Positions 49,280 to 60,848 of a stretch of DNA of 64,000 bases are shown one piece after another; the first letter of the stretch is position 1, and every line of letters begins with the position of its first letter. Under the pieces are notes generated by a model, which was not told where the DNA came from, ran no database searches, and worked only from the letters and a program-made list of their open reading frames with translations. The position numbers and the translations under genes were made by a program. This DNA is from Globodera rostochiensis (lineage: Eukaryota; Nematoda; Chromadorea; Rhabditida; Heteroderidae), in the NCBI GenBank assembly GCA_018350325.1, contig JAEVLN010000016.1, positions 672,193-736,192 of the forward strand, written 5' to 3'.

Positions 49280-50614
49280 TCAATTTTCGCCATTTTGGCG
49301 TTTTCGATAATATCCTCCCGTGGGATGTCTTCGTATTTCTCTGCTCTCTCCTTCCCTCAGCAGTTGTGCCTGTCCATGCTGTCGTCCAGATGCTTTCGGC
49401 ACTTCGTTCATTACGACAGTTCCTTCACTAGCTGTTTTTCTTTGTTCTTTCTCCTTGGATTCTTCGCCGGTTTCCGAGCCGGGCACTTTTATGTGGGATA
49501 CGCCACAGTCCGATGGACAGAACGCCGATGGAATTCCTGCAATACGGTTATTGGCACTTTTTAGTCCGCTTACGCTTTGCCTCACCCGGTTCTCCAGACT
49601 GGCCGCCATCTCCCAATTCTCCCTGTCGCCCGATGTCCCCTTTTTGCCCCGGTGGGCCTTGCTCCCCCGTTCTGCCGGTTTGTCCCCCCAACATGCTCCG
49701 CCAAAAATAATACAATTTTAAGTTGCCTTTTTCTTCTTACCTCCCAGGGAGTCCGAGCGGCCCCATCGGTCCAGCTGGGCCTAGTCTTCCTTTCGGCCCC
49801 TAAACTCTCTGGTTTTGACGCCATCATCGTCTTCAATAAGGTCAACCTGGCCGCCTACTCCCGCTACCACTTGGTCTCCCCGAATTCCAACGAGCCCAGT
49901 CGTGCCTTTCGGCCCAAAGTTCCCTCGCAGTCCTCCGAGACCTCGCGGTCCCGGAGTGCCCTCTTTTCCCGGAATGCCTTCTTCTCCTCGCGATCCTACA
50001 TGGCCTGGCATTCCACGCTCGCCTTGGGTTCCTCTTCAGATGAATTTTGTTTTAAATGTTAGGGCTTTACAAAACCTTTGTCCGGGTGGACCTCCCGGAC
50101 AGACGATGCACGGAAAATCCAACTCAGATTCCATAACAATGTCCAATCCGTCTTCACCAGACTCGCCCGGGTTCCCGGCTTGTCCAGGTGGACTGTCCTG
50201 ACCGGACGATCCCGCTGGCCCCGGTGGGCCTTGAGGGCAATTCAGCATAGAGCAGCCGCAAGCGGAGCTGAACGCGCGTGGGTCGCTTCCGGCAGAATCT
50301 GAACGCTTATTTCGCGGTTCATTAACGGCAGAAGAGTGAAGACGAGCCCAGATACGGTTGAAATTGACCTGGTGGGAGTTAAAAATTAGGTCTAAATAAT
50401 CCCGAAAGTGTGCCTTAAATTTCTCCGATTTAGCCGAAATAAAGGAATGTTCCGAGTCGAGTTGCGAACACAATATCGGCAAGCTGATTGCTAAGATGAG
50501 AACACTGAAAAGAGCGACAGCGCAAGAGCTAATGGCCAGCAGTTGGAATTGGCCGAAATGATCATTTGAAGGGCCGTTTTTTGGCTTGGGCTCATCGGCG
50601 GTATTTAGACTCAT
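49280..50614 (-). CDS. nematode cuticle collagen, 387 aa, five exons (third collagen)
   Basis: Minus-strand exons 50614-50076, 50033-49847, 49799-49741, 49695-49574 and 49536-49280 join in frame with introns of 37-47 bases. Exon 1 begins MSLNTADEPKPKNG with a membrane anchor at residues ~22-50 (FQLLAISSCAVALFSVLI), then RNKR (a furin/subtilisin-type site), ACGCSMLNC and the first Gly-X-Y block. Exon 2 has PGKEGTPGPRGLGGLRG and exons 3-4 more Gly-X-Y. The last exon starts with FCPSDCGV, the C-terminal cysteine pair, followed by an unusually long charged non-collagenous tail. It is not closely related to the tandem pair. If the 37-base last intron is not spliced, the protein ends ...KRTKKCQ instead. 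Confidence 0.88.
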
Positions 50615-51267
50615 TTTACGGAAGAAAGATTTTGTGAAAAGGTTGTGCCGCCGACCTCTCCCGCCCTTTTATGTGAGTAATCCCCTCGAGATCCGGATGG
50701 TAAGCAGATGGATGATTAAAGGGAATATCCCCGCCAGCCGTTGCTGTTAATGCTTCCGACCGGTCATTCGCCCCTTTTTTGCCCTTCATTATGTTTCCTT
50801 CACTGGCATCTTCTCCCCAATTTTCGCCGCCGTTTATCGATAGTATCAATTTTCCTTATATCGCTTTTGAGCCTGGGGGAATGCCAAAGTACCAGTATGT
50901 TTAATATTCCTAACTGGAGCCTGTTTTCAGTTTGAATACGAAGCTACCCCCCCCAGGCCTAAAATTGACCTCCACCAAAATTGCATCCTCCTTCCCTTTC
51001 CCCTTCTATTCCCTCCCTCCTCCTTATGGAATAAATGAAAGGGTTTTGAAAGGTCTATTTTATCCTCTTTCCAATCATTGAATTGATCTTTTGGCTCAAA
51101 CAAAACAACAATAATCGAGGGATATCAGCGTCGGTTGACGGCTCTTTCATGGATTCCAAGTAGTATTTGCTTAATGGCTGCCCGGAAGGAATCGTTGGGT
51201 GTCTTTGGGTAAAGTTTCACCTGCTGAGTCTGAACGGTCGATGGAATTAAATCGATCGTCAAATTAA
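50615..51267. other. intergenic, collagen upstream region
   Basis: No exon supported; C-run-rich stretches at 50947-50955. Presumed promoter region of the minus-strand collagen. Confidence 0.4.
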
Positions 51268-51752
51268 TTAGTTCGTTTTGGTCACCACCAATGGCAGCTC
51301 ATCTGAAGTGATTGCGTCCTTACTTTTTCGACATCTTCGATTCAGTCCCCCCCCCCTTTTCTTTCTCCTCAAAACCTTTCTTTGCCATTCCATGTCAGAA
51401 GTAGTTCCCTGAAGGACGGGTGCCGATCTCACCAGCATATTCTGAGGAAGAAGCAACGGCCCTCCTAGGAAGTGCCACTGCCGGACGGTGCGAAAATTGT
51501 AAATCACTCGAAGTGGGCACGGCACAAGAAAATGACGTGGCCGGTGATGGCACTCACAGAAAGAAAAGGAACAATGTGACCATAGACGACAAAAATCTTC
51601 GTGTAGACGGCAAATAGAGGAAATTGGGCACGGACGGGCCAAAAATTTGAGAGGAAAGTGATGGGACCTTCTGGAATGGAGAAGAGCATGGCATTTGGGT
51701 AAAGTCGTAGGATGGCAGAGGAATTGGCATAAGCTCGGAGTCGCACAGTTTG
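51268..51752 (-). CDS. unknown exons, partly hydrophobic product (5' end not found)
   Basis: Exon 51752-51558 (acceptor CCTAAAG, donor TCT|GTGAGT) and exon 51477-51268 join in phase 0. The first encodes two hydrophobic stretches (NAMLFSIPEGPITFLSNFW and FPLFAVYTKIFVVYGHIVPF). The second starts WHFLGGPLLLPQNMLV and ends in a basic, cysteine-poor tail and a stop. I do not recognise the family; a membrane protein is plausible. The strong donor and phase agreement are the main support. A pseudogene is equally possible. Confidence 0.38.
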
Positions 51753-52741
51753 CTTTAGGAGGTTAAAGAATGGGGTGAAGCAAATTATTTTCTTCCCCCC
51801 CCCCCCCCAAATAGTTCGGTTGCCAACTTCGCGCTGTAAACTCTAGACAATTGACAGTTATCTAAGCCAGTAATTTAAAAGAAAGAAAAACTGACTTCTA
51901 GAAGATGAAGAGATTCTATTTGCGTTAATTAATTCGTAACGAAGTGCTAATTACCAGCGGCGCCAAAATGAGACGGCGCCGAACTGACCGGACCCGATTT
52001 TCAAATGTTTTTTTGGTACATTTTATAAAAATATAAATAAAAAAATTTTTAGGGAAAATGTCGATCTTTGGGGTGGATTTTGGGCAAAGAAAAAAGTCAT
52101 TTTTTAGGGGTGAATTTTTGGTTTGAAAATTTTTTTGATTTTTAGGGGCAAATTTTTCGTTTTTATTGCATTTTTTAAAGAAATTTTGGGGAAAAGTGCT
52201 TGAAATATTGAATTTCTTTCAAAAATTTTCGGGCCTAATTCTCAAGAAAAATACTTAAAAATTGATTTATTACGGAAAAATGGCGAAATATTGATTTATT
52301 CTCAAAAAAGCCAAAATATTGATTTATATATGCGACTGTTTCCTCTTCGGAGCCCGTCGGGATTAGCCAACACCCGCCGGTAAATCATTACATTCACCAA
52401 TGTAAGGAAGCGCCGGTAGTTCAAACGGCGGATTTCTAATTAAGCGATAATTGACCGCCCTTTTATTACTGGCCCATTAGAAATATAATTGACGAAAATC
52501 GTCTATTTGTGTGACCGCCAGCCCTCGCCCGAAGCATCTTCTCTTATCATAACAAATAATAAGGCAAAATCCGGCTGATAAATGATTTGGTGGTTTCGTA
52601 ATTTTGCATGCCGGTAATTTCAGATATTTTTGCCGGTAAATCCCTGCCAGAGCCCGGGACCATAAATGACATGACCAGCGTTTAGTTAAATGCGATTCTT
52701 TCACAGACATTAAATCTCAACTACGGACGGCTCCGGACTTG
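51753..52741. other. no gene seen; hAT interior fragment
   Basis: A C run at 51797-51809, then about 51970-52330 a fragment of the AATATTGATTTAT-type hAT interior shared with 26256-26885. Nothing coding. Confidence 0.5.
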
Positions 52742-53031
52742 GGCTCCACTTCAGTTTATGCGTCCAAAACAGAATTCAAATAACCGATTCAGGTAAGGCT
52801 CTCGTAGAGTTGAAGCTATCATTAAGCTAAAGCTTTGCGTTTGGACAAATATCAAAAAAGTTATGAGAGAAACTTTAAAAATCCCAGCTTTTATGGGTTT
52901 TCTGGCCATAATTTTTCTTTATTTGTCTAATCGAAATTCTAGCTTGACAAAATAGCTTCAGCTCTTTGAGAGCTTTCGAATGGCTTTAAAAATGTATGAA
53001 TCTGTTTTGGATGCATAAACTGAAATAGAGC
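52742..53031. mobile_element. palindromic MULE-like MITE, TSD CCGGACTTG
   Basis: Arms with tips GGCTCCACTTCAGTTTATGC and GCATAAACTGAAATAGAGC, inner core AAAAAAGTTATGAGAG and GAGAGCTTTCGAATGGC. 9-bp duplication CCGGACTTG at 52733-52741 and 53032-53040. The palindrome is about 290 bases and non-coding. Confidence 0.85.
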
Positions 53032-53207
53032 CCGGACTTGTCTGTCTAGCTGAGGCATCGAACGAACTTTTTGAAGTTCATGGATCAGTCAGTCCTCAGA
53101 CCCCTCCCGTCCACTCACACTCTGTAAATTGATTTATCTTCTTGCATCTTTGAAAGACAAGAAATTGCATCAAAAATGGAATTAAATGAAATTGTTGCGG
53201 ATGATTA

Positions 53208-56200
53208 TTAGGTGGGGTCTGCAGCAATGTTTTGTTGTTTGACTGTGCCCGTTGCAGTTTGGCGGATGACCATCTCTTCCAGACGTCTTCGAGTTCGTTG
53301 TTCTTGCTCCAAAGCTTTTGCGATTTTGCTCAGCTCCTGTAGAGCAAAATGGAAATTGAAGGGCAATTTGACAGTTAGCAAACCTTCGTCAAAACGGAGA
53401 TTTGGTCCTTTAATGAGTAGACGGTGTCCACCAGACTCCTCTCCCTCACCACAAACTGGTCGCCCTCCAACTCCTCCACAAATAACTTCTCATCTTCGGC
53501 GACTATCAATTGCGGCCTGTTGGACATTTCATGTTGGTCCGGATAAGAAGCTTAAAGACGGTGTGACGCATCAAAGCAACCCCCACAAGAAAACTCAACC
53601 AAACCGTGTCTTATTTGTTAAATGAACCGAATATTGAAAGAATTTTAAGGAATTCTCTTTATGTACCATTAAAATCTATTAAAATGCTTTCGAATGCATT
53701 CATTACCCGCCCTCCTGACCGGACCTCCTCCACATGGAGAATGAAACGACTCCGCCGAATTCCTTTGATCGTGGGCTCTTCTGTAGAACAAAATTGTTTT
53801 CAGTTAATGAGATAAAATTGTCATATATTTCCATCCTATAGCTTTTCCAAAACTCTCCCACAATTTAAACGCAACGATTCGTTAGGACTAGAGATCGGAC
53901 TTGAGGACCAATCGAGAAAATCTCGAAATTTCGTATCTCGAAAAAAAAATTGAACGATCGAGATTGGTCCGAGATCACTGAAAATGTCAAAAAAATCTCG
54001 GTAAAAATTGTTTGATCGAGAATCTCGATCGGTCCGATCTCTAGTTGGGACCATTCATTCGCAACGTATCGTCGCGTCACTTTCTCCTTTCTCAACTACA
54101 CCTGTTGCAGGAGGCTGATGCAGAACTCGCCCCGGTGACGCAGTAACCCTCAATGATCTTCAACATGAGAGCGTCCTCCTGTTCTTCTGCAGAAACTTAA
54201 TTTGGGATGAAGGTTTTTGAAGCAATGTCTGTTTTTGCTCGCATTACGTCCTTTTCGGAGTTTTACGGGTGCCGTCTGGCCAACGTTTGGCAGCCATTCC
54301 GCCCGATGAGGGGGGTAAGAACGCAGAGACCAACCGGAGAAAAGCTTATCCCGGACGGACGGGGCGGAAACCTCACTGACAACATTTTCAGAGAAATCTT
54401 CACCTAAAATTGAATAATTGTAAGTCCGTCTAAACAACAATGCCAAGCACCCGGTAAAATCATTTCCAATTGGTGATCCAGTCGGATATTACAGAAACCC
54501 GTCGCAATTGACGTGCCATCCGTCGAACCAACAGTGTTTGGCTGCTGCACTGCATTCTTAATTTATAGACAGACTCACATATCGTTGGAAAGGCAAAATA
54601 AAAGTTTCCCAAACTTCAAACCTTTCCCCCCCCCCCTATTTATCTCTACCAAATTAAAAGCAGATCCATCATCGTGGCCCAGTTGAATGCCCTCGCAATT
54701 CTTTAGTGCGTTCAGAAGCTGCTTGTACTCGTCTCTTCCAATCGTCCGCAGTGTGAATTTGACTTCTTTTTCTGAATGTTTTATGATTAAAACAAGGGCG
54801 TAGCCAGTTCGGGTATAGCACCGTCGGGAATTTTTGAAATTTTGTTTACAGAATATGCGGGCCGGGTCGGGTCAATAACTTGCTTCAACCTTAACGGATT
54901 CAGATATTCTTAAAGCCATTCGAAAGATCTCGAAGAGTTGAAGCTAAAATTAAGTTAAAGCTTTGCGATTGGAAAAGTCTCAAAAAAGTTATGGCCGGAA
55001 AACGCCAAACAAGTTTTTCGGTCATAACTTCGAAACTTGTCCATTTGCAAAGCTTTAGCTTAAAATATATTTTTCTCATCGATAGCTTTCGAATGGCTGT
55101 AAGAATTCTTAATCGGTTAAGATTGAAGCAAGTTATTGACTTTGTCCGACTCGCAAATGCCTGGGCGTAATGGACACTATTTTACCCGATGACATATTTA
55201 TGTGAATTGAATTGCTCGAATTTTCCCGTTGAATTGACATATTCTCCGACGTAAAACGATTTGTCAGAACAATTTTCCCAGTTGAAGAACAGTGCTTTAC
55301 CAACAAAAGCGCTCGTCCAAAGATGGCCACGCACCTTTTAGCCAAATGTCGAATTGAGAAAAGAATATTTGCGCTTTTTCGCCATCCAAAACCCTCAGTT
55401 TTTTTTTTGTTTGTTTCGATATTATAGCATTCCCTTGATGTTATAGAAGTTTAAGTGATTTTCGGAACGCATAAAGCACAAGTAGTTGAGTGCTTATTTC
55501 TGTGCAACCTGTCCTCCTCCGTCCCTTCTTCCATTTGGTCCGATTCCGTGACGGTCACTTTGCCAATATAAAAGATCGGCCCGAGCAAATGTTCGAAGTC
55601 TTTGCCAAAATTTTCTTCCAAAATTTCACTGTGCATAAAGTAAATTTGCGCTTCTCGCTGTTTTCGAATGAGCTCACATTCAGCCTAAATTCTTACGAAA
55701 GAATGTACACAAAAATGTTGTTTTTACGTAAAAGTCGGCATAGACCAAAGAAGCTCTGTAAAGGTTGCCCTTGTCGGGGTGTCCGTCCTGAAAAAATTAA
55801 GACCAAATAACAGAATTTCTATAAAGAAGTGATTTTTTCTGAATTCGTCCCCCCCCCCATTCTATACATTTGAAGAATGAATAATGCAATGTCGTAGACG
55901 GAAGAATCAAACCCGATGACTTCACTAAGAAAATATAATGGATACCGGTGTATTCCTCTCAATTTCCTGCAGAATATTGGCGTATTTGTCCACATGTCTG
56001 AACACCAGGCTAAGCCCGACGACCATTTCCTTGAGGTCAATATTTCGCAAGGAAATCATTTTCTGGACAGCCTCACTTAATATGGACAAATGTTTGAAAA
56101 TTCTGTTTGTCATCACTTATTCCGGTTGAGAAAGTCCATCAGGTCGCAGTGCCTCTTGCAGTATGTGAACAGTATCGTACGCAATTCAACGTCTAAAAAT

Positions 56201-56929
56201 ATTTTGCCGAGAAATTGGGAATTTAACGGTTTCCTAAAATAGAGAATAAGATTTATACAATAATTCAAATTCGCACTTTGTCTGCTCCTCAAACAACACC
56301 AGAACATCATTCTTCAGCGCAATAAACTCGGCGAGGCTTTTTATCACAGAAGAAAACTCACAACTTTTTAAACGGTGAAAATGAATTGACTTTTTTGAAA
56401 TTACCCTTTTTCGGCTGCAGCAAGCGATTTCAAGGTGCTCATAAGTTGTTCAATCTTCCGTTGGTTTTCCATTTCGTTAGACATGAAATTTGTTATTTGT
56501 TCAGAACGATATGCCAACTTTTTGGCCTCCAATAAAGAATCAGCGGCAGAAACATTTTCAAGCCTTTGGGCAGTCCCGTCGCGTTTTGATGAAGAAACGT
56601 GCACAATTCCGACGAAGTTGGAAGGGAACCAGCCAATTCGGCCATCCAGTGAGCCTTCCCACCAAAAATAAATCCTCAACTTTTAAGCAGAAAAATAATG
56701 CACTTACCACCCTCCGTCCAATTTTTGTGTTACTGAAATCACGTTATTTTTGTTGAAAGAAAGCTGCAATTTAAAAAATAAAAAGAAAATTTATAAAGAT
56801 ACAAACTTCATCATTGTTACGGCCTTCAAAACTATGTTTTGCGATGACTAACATGGGTTTGTGGGTTGAGAATTCCTGCGGTTCATTTGTTCCATCAAAT
56901 CCATTGTCCGAGTTCATACAAGATTTCAT
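53208..56929 (-). CDS. pix-1: PIX-1/beta-PIX Rac/Cdc42 guanine-nucleotide exchange factor (SH3-DH-PH-coiled coil)
   Basis: Minus strand. Recognisable exons: 56929-56807 (start MKSCMNSDNGFDG, SH3 strand PMLVIAKHSFEG), 56763-56708 (VTQKLDGG), 56674-56405 (WWEGSLDGRIGWFPSNF completes the SH3), then DH exons (FIALKNDVLVLFEEQTK; LRTILFTYCKRHCDLMDFL; SLVFRHVDKYANILQEIER; GFDSSVYDIALFIL), PH exons (ECELIRKQREAQIYFMHSEI; FEHLLGPIFYIGKVTV; VKFTLRTIGRDEYKQLLNAL), the ALMLKIIEGYC motif, and coiled-coil exons ending 53384 (SLVDTVYSLKDQISVLTK) and 53336-53208 (ALEQEQRTRRRLEEMV). The family forms GIT-PIX-PAK complexes that activate Rac/Cdc42 at adhesions. Two points are unclear: a three-residue SH3 insertion at the exon 2/3 join, and a 21-base gap with a frame problem near 55940. 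Introns hold two MITEs. Confidence 0.85.
53889..54043. mobile_element. short hAT-like MITE in pix-1 intron
   Basis: Ends TAGAGATCGGAC and GTCCGATCTCTA with 8-bp flanks GTTAGGAC and GTTGGGAC (one mismatch). Interior GATCGAGA-rich, same family as 360-1272. Confidence 0.8.
54871..55140. mobile_element. palindromic MITE in pix-1 intron
   Basis: Arms GTCAATAACTTGCTTCAACC and GATTGAAGCAAGTTATTGAC enclose AAAAAAGTTATGGCCGG and its complement, plus GATAGCTTTCGAATGGC. It shares the inner core with the elements at 34.3 and 52.7 kb. No exact target duplication seen. Confidence 0.75.
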
Positions 56930-56986
56930 TTTACTTCAAAAACAAAAAGTAACAGAGAATGATCAGTGTAGCAATTAGGTAGCCGG

Positions 56987-57076
56987 CAAGGGCGTAGCCA
57001 GGGGGGGGCTGAGGGGGCTGCAGCCCCCCCCCCCCGAAATGAAATTTGTGAAAAAAAAATCCTGGCTACGCCCTTG
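56987..57076. mobile_element. 90-bp hAT-like mini element, TSD GTAGCCGG
   Basis: Ends CAAGGGCGTAGCCAGG and CCTGGCTACGCCCTTG, exact GTAGCCGG at 56979-56986 and 57077-57084. The interior is mostly a G run and a C run. Similar GGGCGTAGCC ends occur near 54797 and CCTGGCTACG near 31519. Confidence 0.8.
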
Positions 57077-57233
57077 GTAGCCGGACATGGGAAAAATGCC
57101 AAACCAGACTTTTGCGGCCCGACATTGCTGGAAATCAGACGTTTGCGGCTGTCCGCAAATGTCGGGCCGCAAACGTCTGCCAGCAGACGCTTAGGCCATA
57201 TTAATAAACAATATTCTTAAAAGGCTTATTAAT

Positions 57234-57770
57234 CAGGGATGGGATTTTTAGGTTTTTGTCTATTTTTGCTGCAGCTTTGTTTTGGAGTTATGCACGAAAA
57301 ACATGTTTTTAGTCAGAAATTGCGTCGTTTTAACGAGCCTATCCAAGCCTAGGAAAACCTATTTTGGGGTTTCGGGCCTAAAATGGACTCTCGAGCCTAT
57401 TTTGGCATTTTTTTCAAAAATTTCTCTAGAAAAATGCAATAAAATTCGAATTTTTTAATTTTTCCTGCCAAGATCGGAATTTTTTGAAAATTTTTTTAAA
57501 AATACAATAAAACTTAAATTTTTATTTGTCAAGATCACTAATTTTTTGAAAAATTTTTTAAAAAAATTCGAATTTTTCCTTCATAGAATTTCTTGCTCTT
57601 TTAGGCGCCTTTTTGCAATTTTCTTGCCTCCATTTTTGTTATTTTTACACACTTTTTTTCGAACCTATTTTTGCTTATGAGCTTGGGTTTTGGAGCCTAT
57701 TTTGGCACTTTTTTCAGACCTATTTAGGCGCCTATTTCGAGATTTTTCGAGCCTAAAAATCCCATCCCTG
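57234..57770. mobile_element. hAT-like element between pix-1 and eIF4A
   Basis: Ends CAGGGATGGGATTTTTAGG and CCTAAAAATCCCATCCCTG form a perfect inverted repeat. Flanks (TTATTAAT and CTTATAAT) only partly match. AT-rich, no coding sequence. Confidence 0.75.
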
Positions 57771-58087
57771 CTTATAATCGTTTTTTTCTCTTTCTTTTAA
57801 ATTTTGCGAATACCGTTGAATTATGTTTATTTTTGGCATTCTCAATCTACGATCATCATGCTGTGAAAAAAACCACCTCCTATCAAAATTCCAGGCCTTC
57901 CGCATCTCATCCTCCTTCAGAATCCATAAAAAGGAATTCCATTTCTTATTTCTCCTAAATTCGACCCAAATTATCAATTACATATTTTCTTTTCAATTAA
58001 ATTAATTGATATTCTTTCTTGTAAACATTAAGGTAAAGTATTTTTCTGAACTACGAAGTAATTTTTTAACGGAACGTTTGACTTGAC
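57771..58087. other. intergenic, shared upstream region of eIF4A
   Basis: AT-rich 317 bases between the hAT element and the eIF4A ATG; nothing recognised. Confidence 0.4.
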
Positions 58088-60167
58088 ATGACTGATGCGA
58101 AAATAGAGTAGTTTTTGTTTACAGTCCAATTTTTATTTTATTAAAATTAGGCCAACAGATAATGTGAAGAGCGACGCCGGTGACGTGTCCAATGGCGGAA
58201 CGTCATTCACCGCTCAGCTCGCCGATGATTTCACTATTCAAGTAATTTTTAATCCGTTGCAATGTTTGAAACATAAAATCTGGTTTAGTGTATTTTTGTC
58301 CTTTCAGTCGAATACAAACGAAGTTGTCGATTCTTTCGACAATATGCAACTCAAGGACAAATTGTTGAGAGGCATTTATGCATTCGGATTTGAGAAACCG
58401 TCCGCGATTCAGCAACGCGCGATTGTTCCGTGTTGTACAGGTTAATTATATAGATTGAGGAAGAAAAGTAATAAATATTTTGAATTTATTGGGTGCAAGT
58501 AAAAATGTTAAACTCATTACTTGTGAAGCAAAATCTGTGTACCAATTCTATTAGACTAATTGAAAGATTATTCGATGAATTGAATGGCAACCAATTTTAT
58601 AAAAAATTGTCACGGTGTTTTTTGCTTTCCTGTCTAGGACGTGATGTCATTGCACAAGCACAATCCGGAACCGGAAAAACGGCGACTTTCTCTATTTCCG
58701 TCCTTCAACGTGTCAATGAAGAAGCTCCGGATGTTCAGGCACTCGTGATGGCTCCAACTCGTGAACTGGCACAACAGGTTAAAGTCGTACCGATAAGAGT
58801 CACTAATATATTTTCTATCATTCCTTTTCCCGCTTTTTTCATTTCTATTCTGTTTTATGTACATTATAAGACTTGATAGATTCTTCTGGTCATGCGTGCT
58901 CTTGGCGATTACATGGGAGTCAAATTCCACACGTGCATTGGAGGGACGAGTGTGCGTGATGATCAGCGCAAGTTGGAAGGCGGGGTCCAAGTGATTGTCG
59001 GCACTCCGGGCCGTGTCAACGACATGATTCAGCGCGGAGCTCTCAGTTTTTGCATAATTTAAAGTTTTATTCGCGTTTTATCTTAAGAGACTGAAAAGAT
59101 TAAAATGTTTGTGCTCGACGAGGCTGACGAAATGTTGTCTCGTGGGTTCAAGGACCAAATTTACGATGTCTTCAAAAGTTTGCCGAATGACGTCCAGGTA
59201 TACCAAAATTAACATCTGAAACATGCCATGTGGCCAGAAGCCAAGAACCAAATGGGCTAGATAACCTAAAATATTGGAGCCAAAAGTTATGCGCAAACCG
59301 GTTGCTAAACGTTAACATTTTGGTTTAAAACGTTCAAAAAATATAAGAAGACACGGCCACAATATTTTATTTCAGGTTGTCTTGCTGTCCGCCACAATGC
59401 CGAACGAAGTGCTTGACGTGACGAAAAAGTTTATGCGCAATCCCATCCAAATTCTGATCAAAAAGGAGGAATTGACTCTCGAAGGAATTCGACAGTTTTA
59501 CATTTTCATCGACAGGGAGGTTCGTTTGGCCTTTTTGATGGTAGAATAGACGGACAACAAATCGGTTTAGGAATGGAAATTCGAAACTCTTTGTGACCTC
59601 TACGACACGGTGAACATCACTCAGGCGGTTATTTTTGCCAATACGCGAAGAAAAGTGGAAGATTTGGCCCGTAATATGACACAGAAGAAGTTCACTGTGT
59701 CTCTCATTGTAATTTCCTTCGTAAAATCGCATTTACGCATAAATTGTTCATTCAGCACGGGGAAATGGAACAGGGCGATCGCGATGTGATTATGCGCGAG
59801 TTTCGTTCCGGTTCCTCGCGCGTCCTCATCACTACCGACCTGCTCGCCCGTGGCATCGACGTCCAGCAGGTGTCCGTCGTTATAAACTACGACTTGCCGG
59901 GCAACCGCGAAAATTACATTCATCGGTTGACATCTTTTGTAGGACAATAGTCAAAGTTATGCATTTTCCACAGAATTGGTCGGTCCGGACGGTTTGGCCG
60001 TAAAGGTGTCGCCATAAACTTTGTGACGAAACAGGTCGGTTGGGAAGTGAATGGCCTTTGTGTATCGCCGCTGCTCTCTTAAGGACCAACAAATGCTGAA
60101 GGAAATTGAGACGTATTATTCCACTCAAGTTGAGGAGATGCCCGCCAACATCGGGGAGTTGATCTGA
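58088..60167 (+). CDS. inf-1: eIF4A, DEAD-box RNA helicase, 418 aa, eleven exons
   Basis: Exons 58088-58107, 58151-58241, 58308-58440, 58638-58777, 58880-59045, 59088-59197, 59376-59519, 59571-59708, 59756-59925, 59974-60034 and 60084-60167 join with consistent phases. All helicase motifs are present: Q motif GFEKPSAIQ (64-72), Walker A AQSGTGKT (89-96), APTRELA, GG, TPGR, DEAD (194-197), SAT, VIFANT, ARGID and HRIGRSGR (370-377); the C-terminus is IGELI. It unwinds 5' UTR structure as part of eIF4F in translation initiation. The first exon is only 20 bases (MTDAKIE with the last codon split). No transposon lies in its introns. The symbol is the C. elegans eIF4A name, by family. Confidence 0.95.
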
Positions 60168-60847
60168 ACTGCTACGGGGGATCGATTGACACGGGATGGG
60201 TGAAAAATGGAAATTGTCGGGAATTGTGTGCGTGTTTGTTTTCCCGGACCATTCAATTCGGATTATATTATTGTTTGGTTCTCGTAATATTTTTCGGAAT
60301 TCCTGGTTATAAAATTGTTGTTTAGGATGGGACTCAGATTTTCAAATCGATGTTATATTTACACTGTAAGTGCAATGCATTCCTTTTTGTTGGATTGCAT
60401 TCAGATCGAATTTTGTATTGTCTTGAAGGGGTGTGAGTGTGGACCAATAATAGAAAAGTGTAATTAAATTGCTCGGAAATGGTTTATTGGTTTTTTTGCG
60501 GGGATGAAATGGGAAATGTGACCTTTTAACAGAAAAGAAAATGTCATCTCCCAAAATTCAAAAAATGAGTTCTTAGATTACTTTTAATAGTTTTTTTTTC
60601 GTATTTCAATTGGAAAGGATGGGGAGTGTTACCCAATTTCCTCCAATAATTGTTTGTTCCCCCCCCCCCCGCCGACACTTCCTCCATCCGAACGTTTGCC
60701 AATTTATCCAAATTCGCACATTTTCTGGGCATTTGCATTTACGCATCAAATAGAGGAAATGGGGAGGAGGCGAGTGGGCCGGCATTTAGCGGTAATTACT
60801 CATAATTTGCCAATTTGGATGACGCCGACCGACTTTTTCTGCTCCCG
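60168..60847. other. eIF4A 3' region and spacer, no gene seen
   Basis: AT-rich sequence with a C run at 60659-60671. Nothing coding recognised. Confidence 0.4.
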
Positions 60848-60848
60848 A

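Noticed and set aside
53212..53625. 137-codon plus-strand ORF
   Set aside because: Antisense to the coiled-coil exons of the pix-1 gene, which match the family over several exons.
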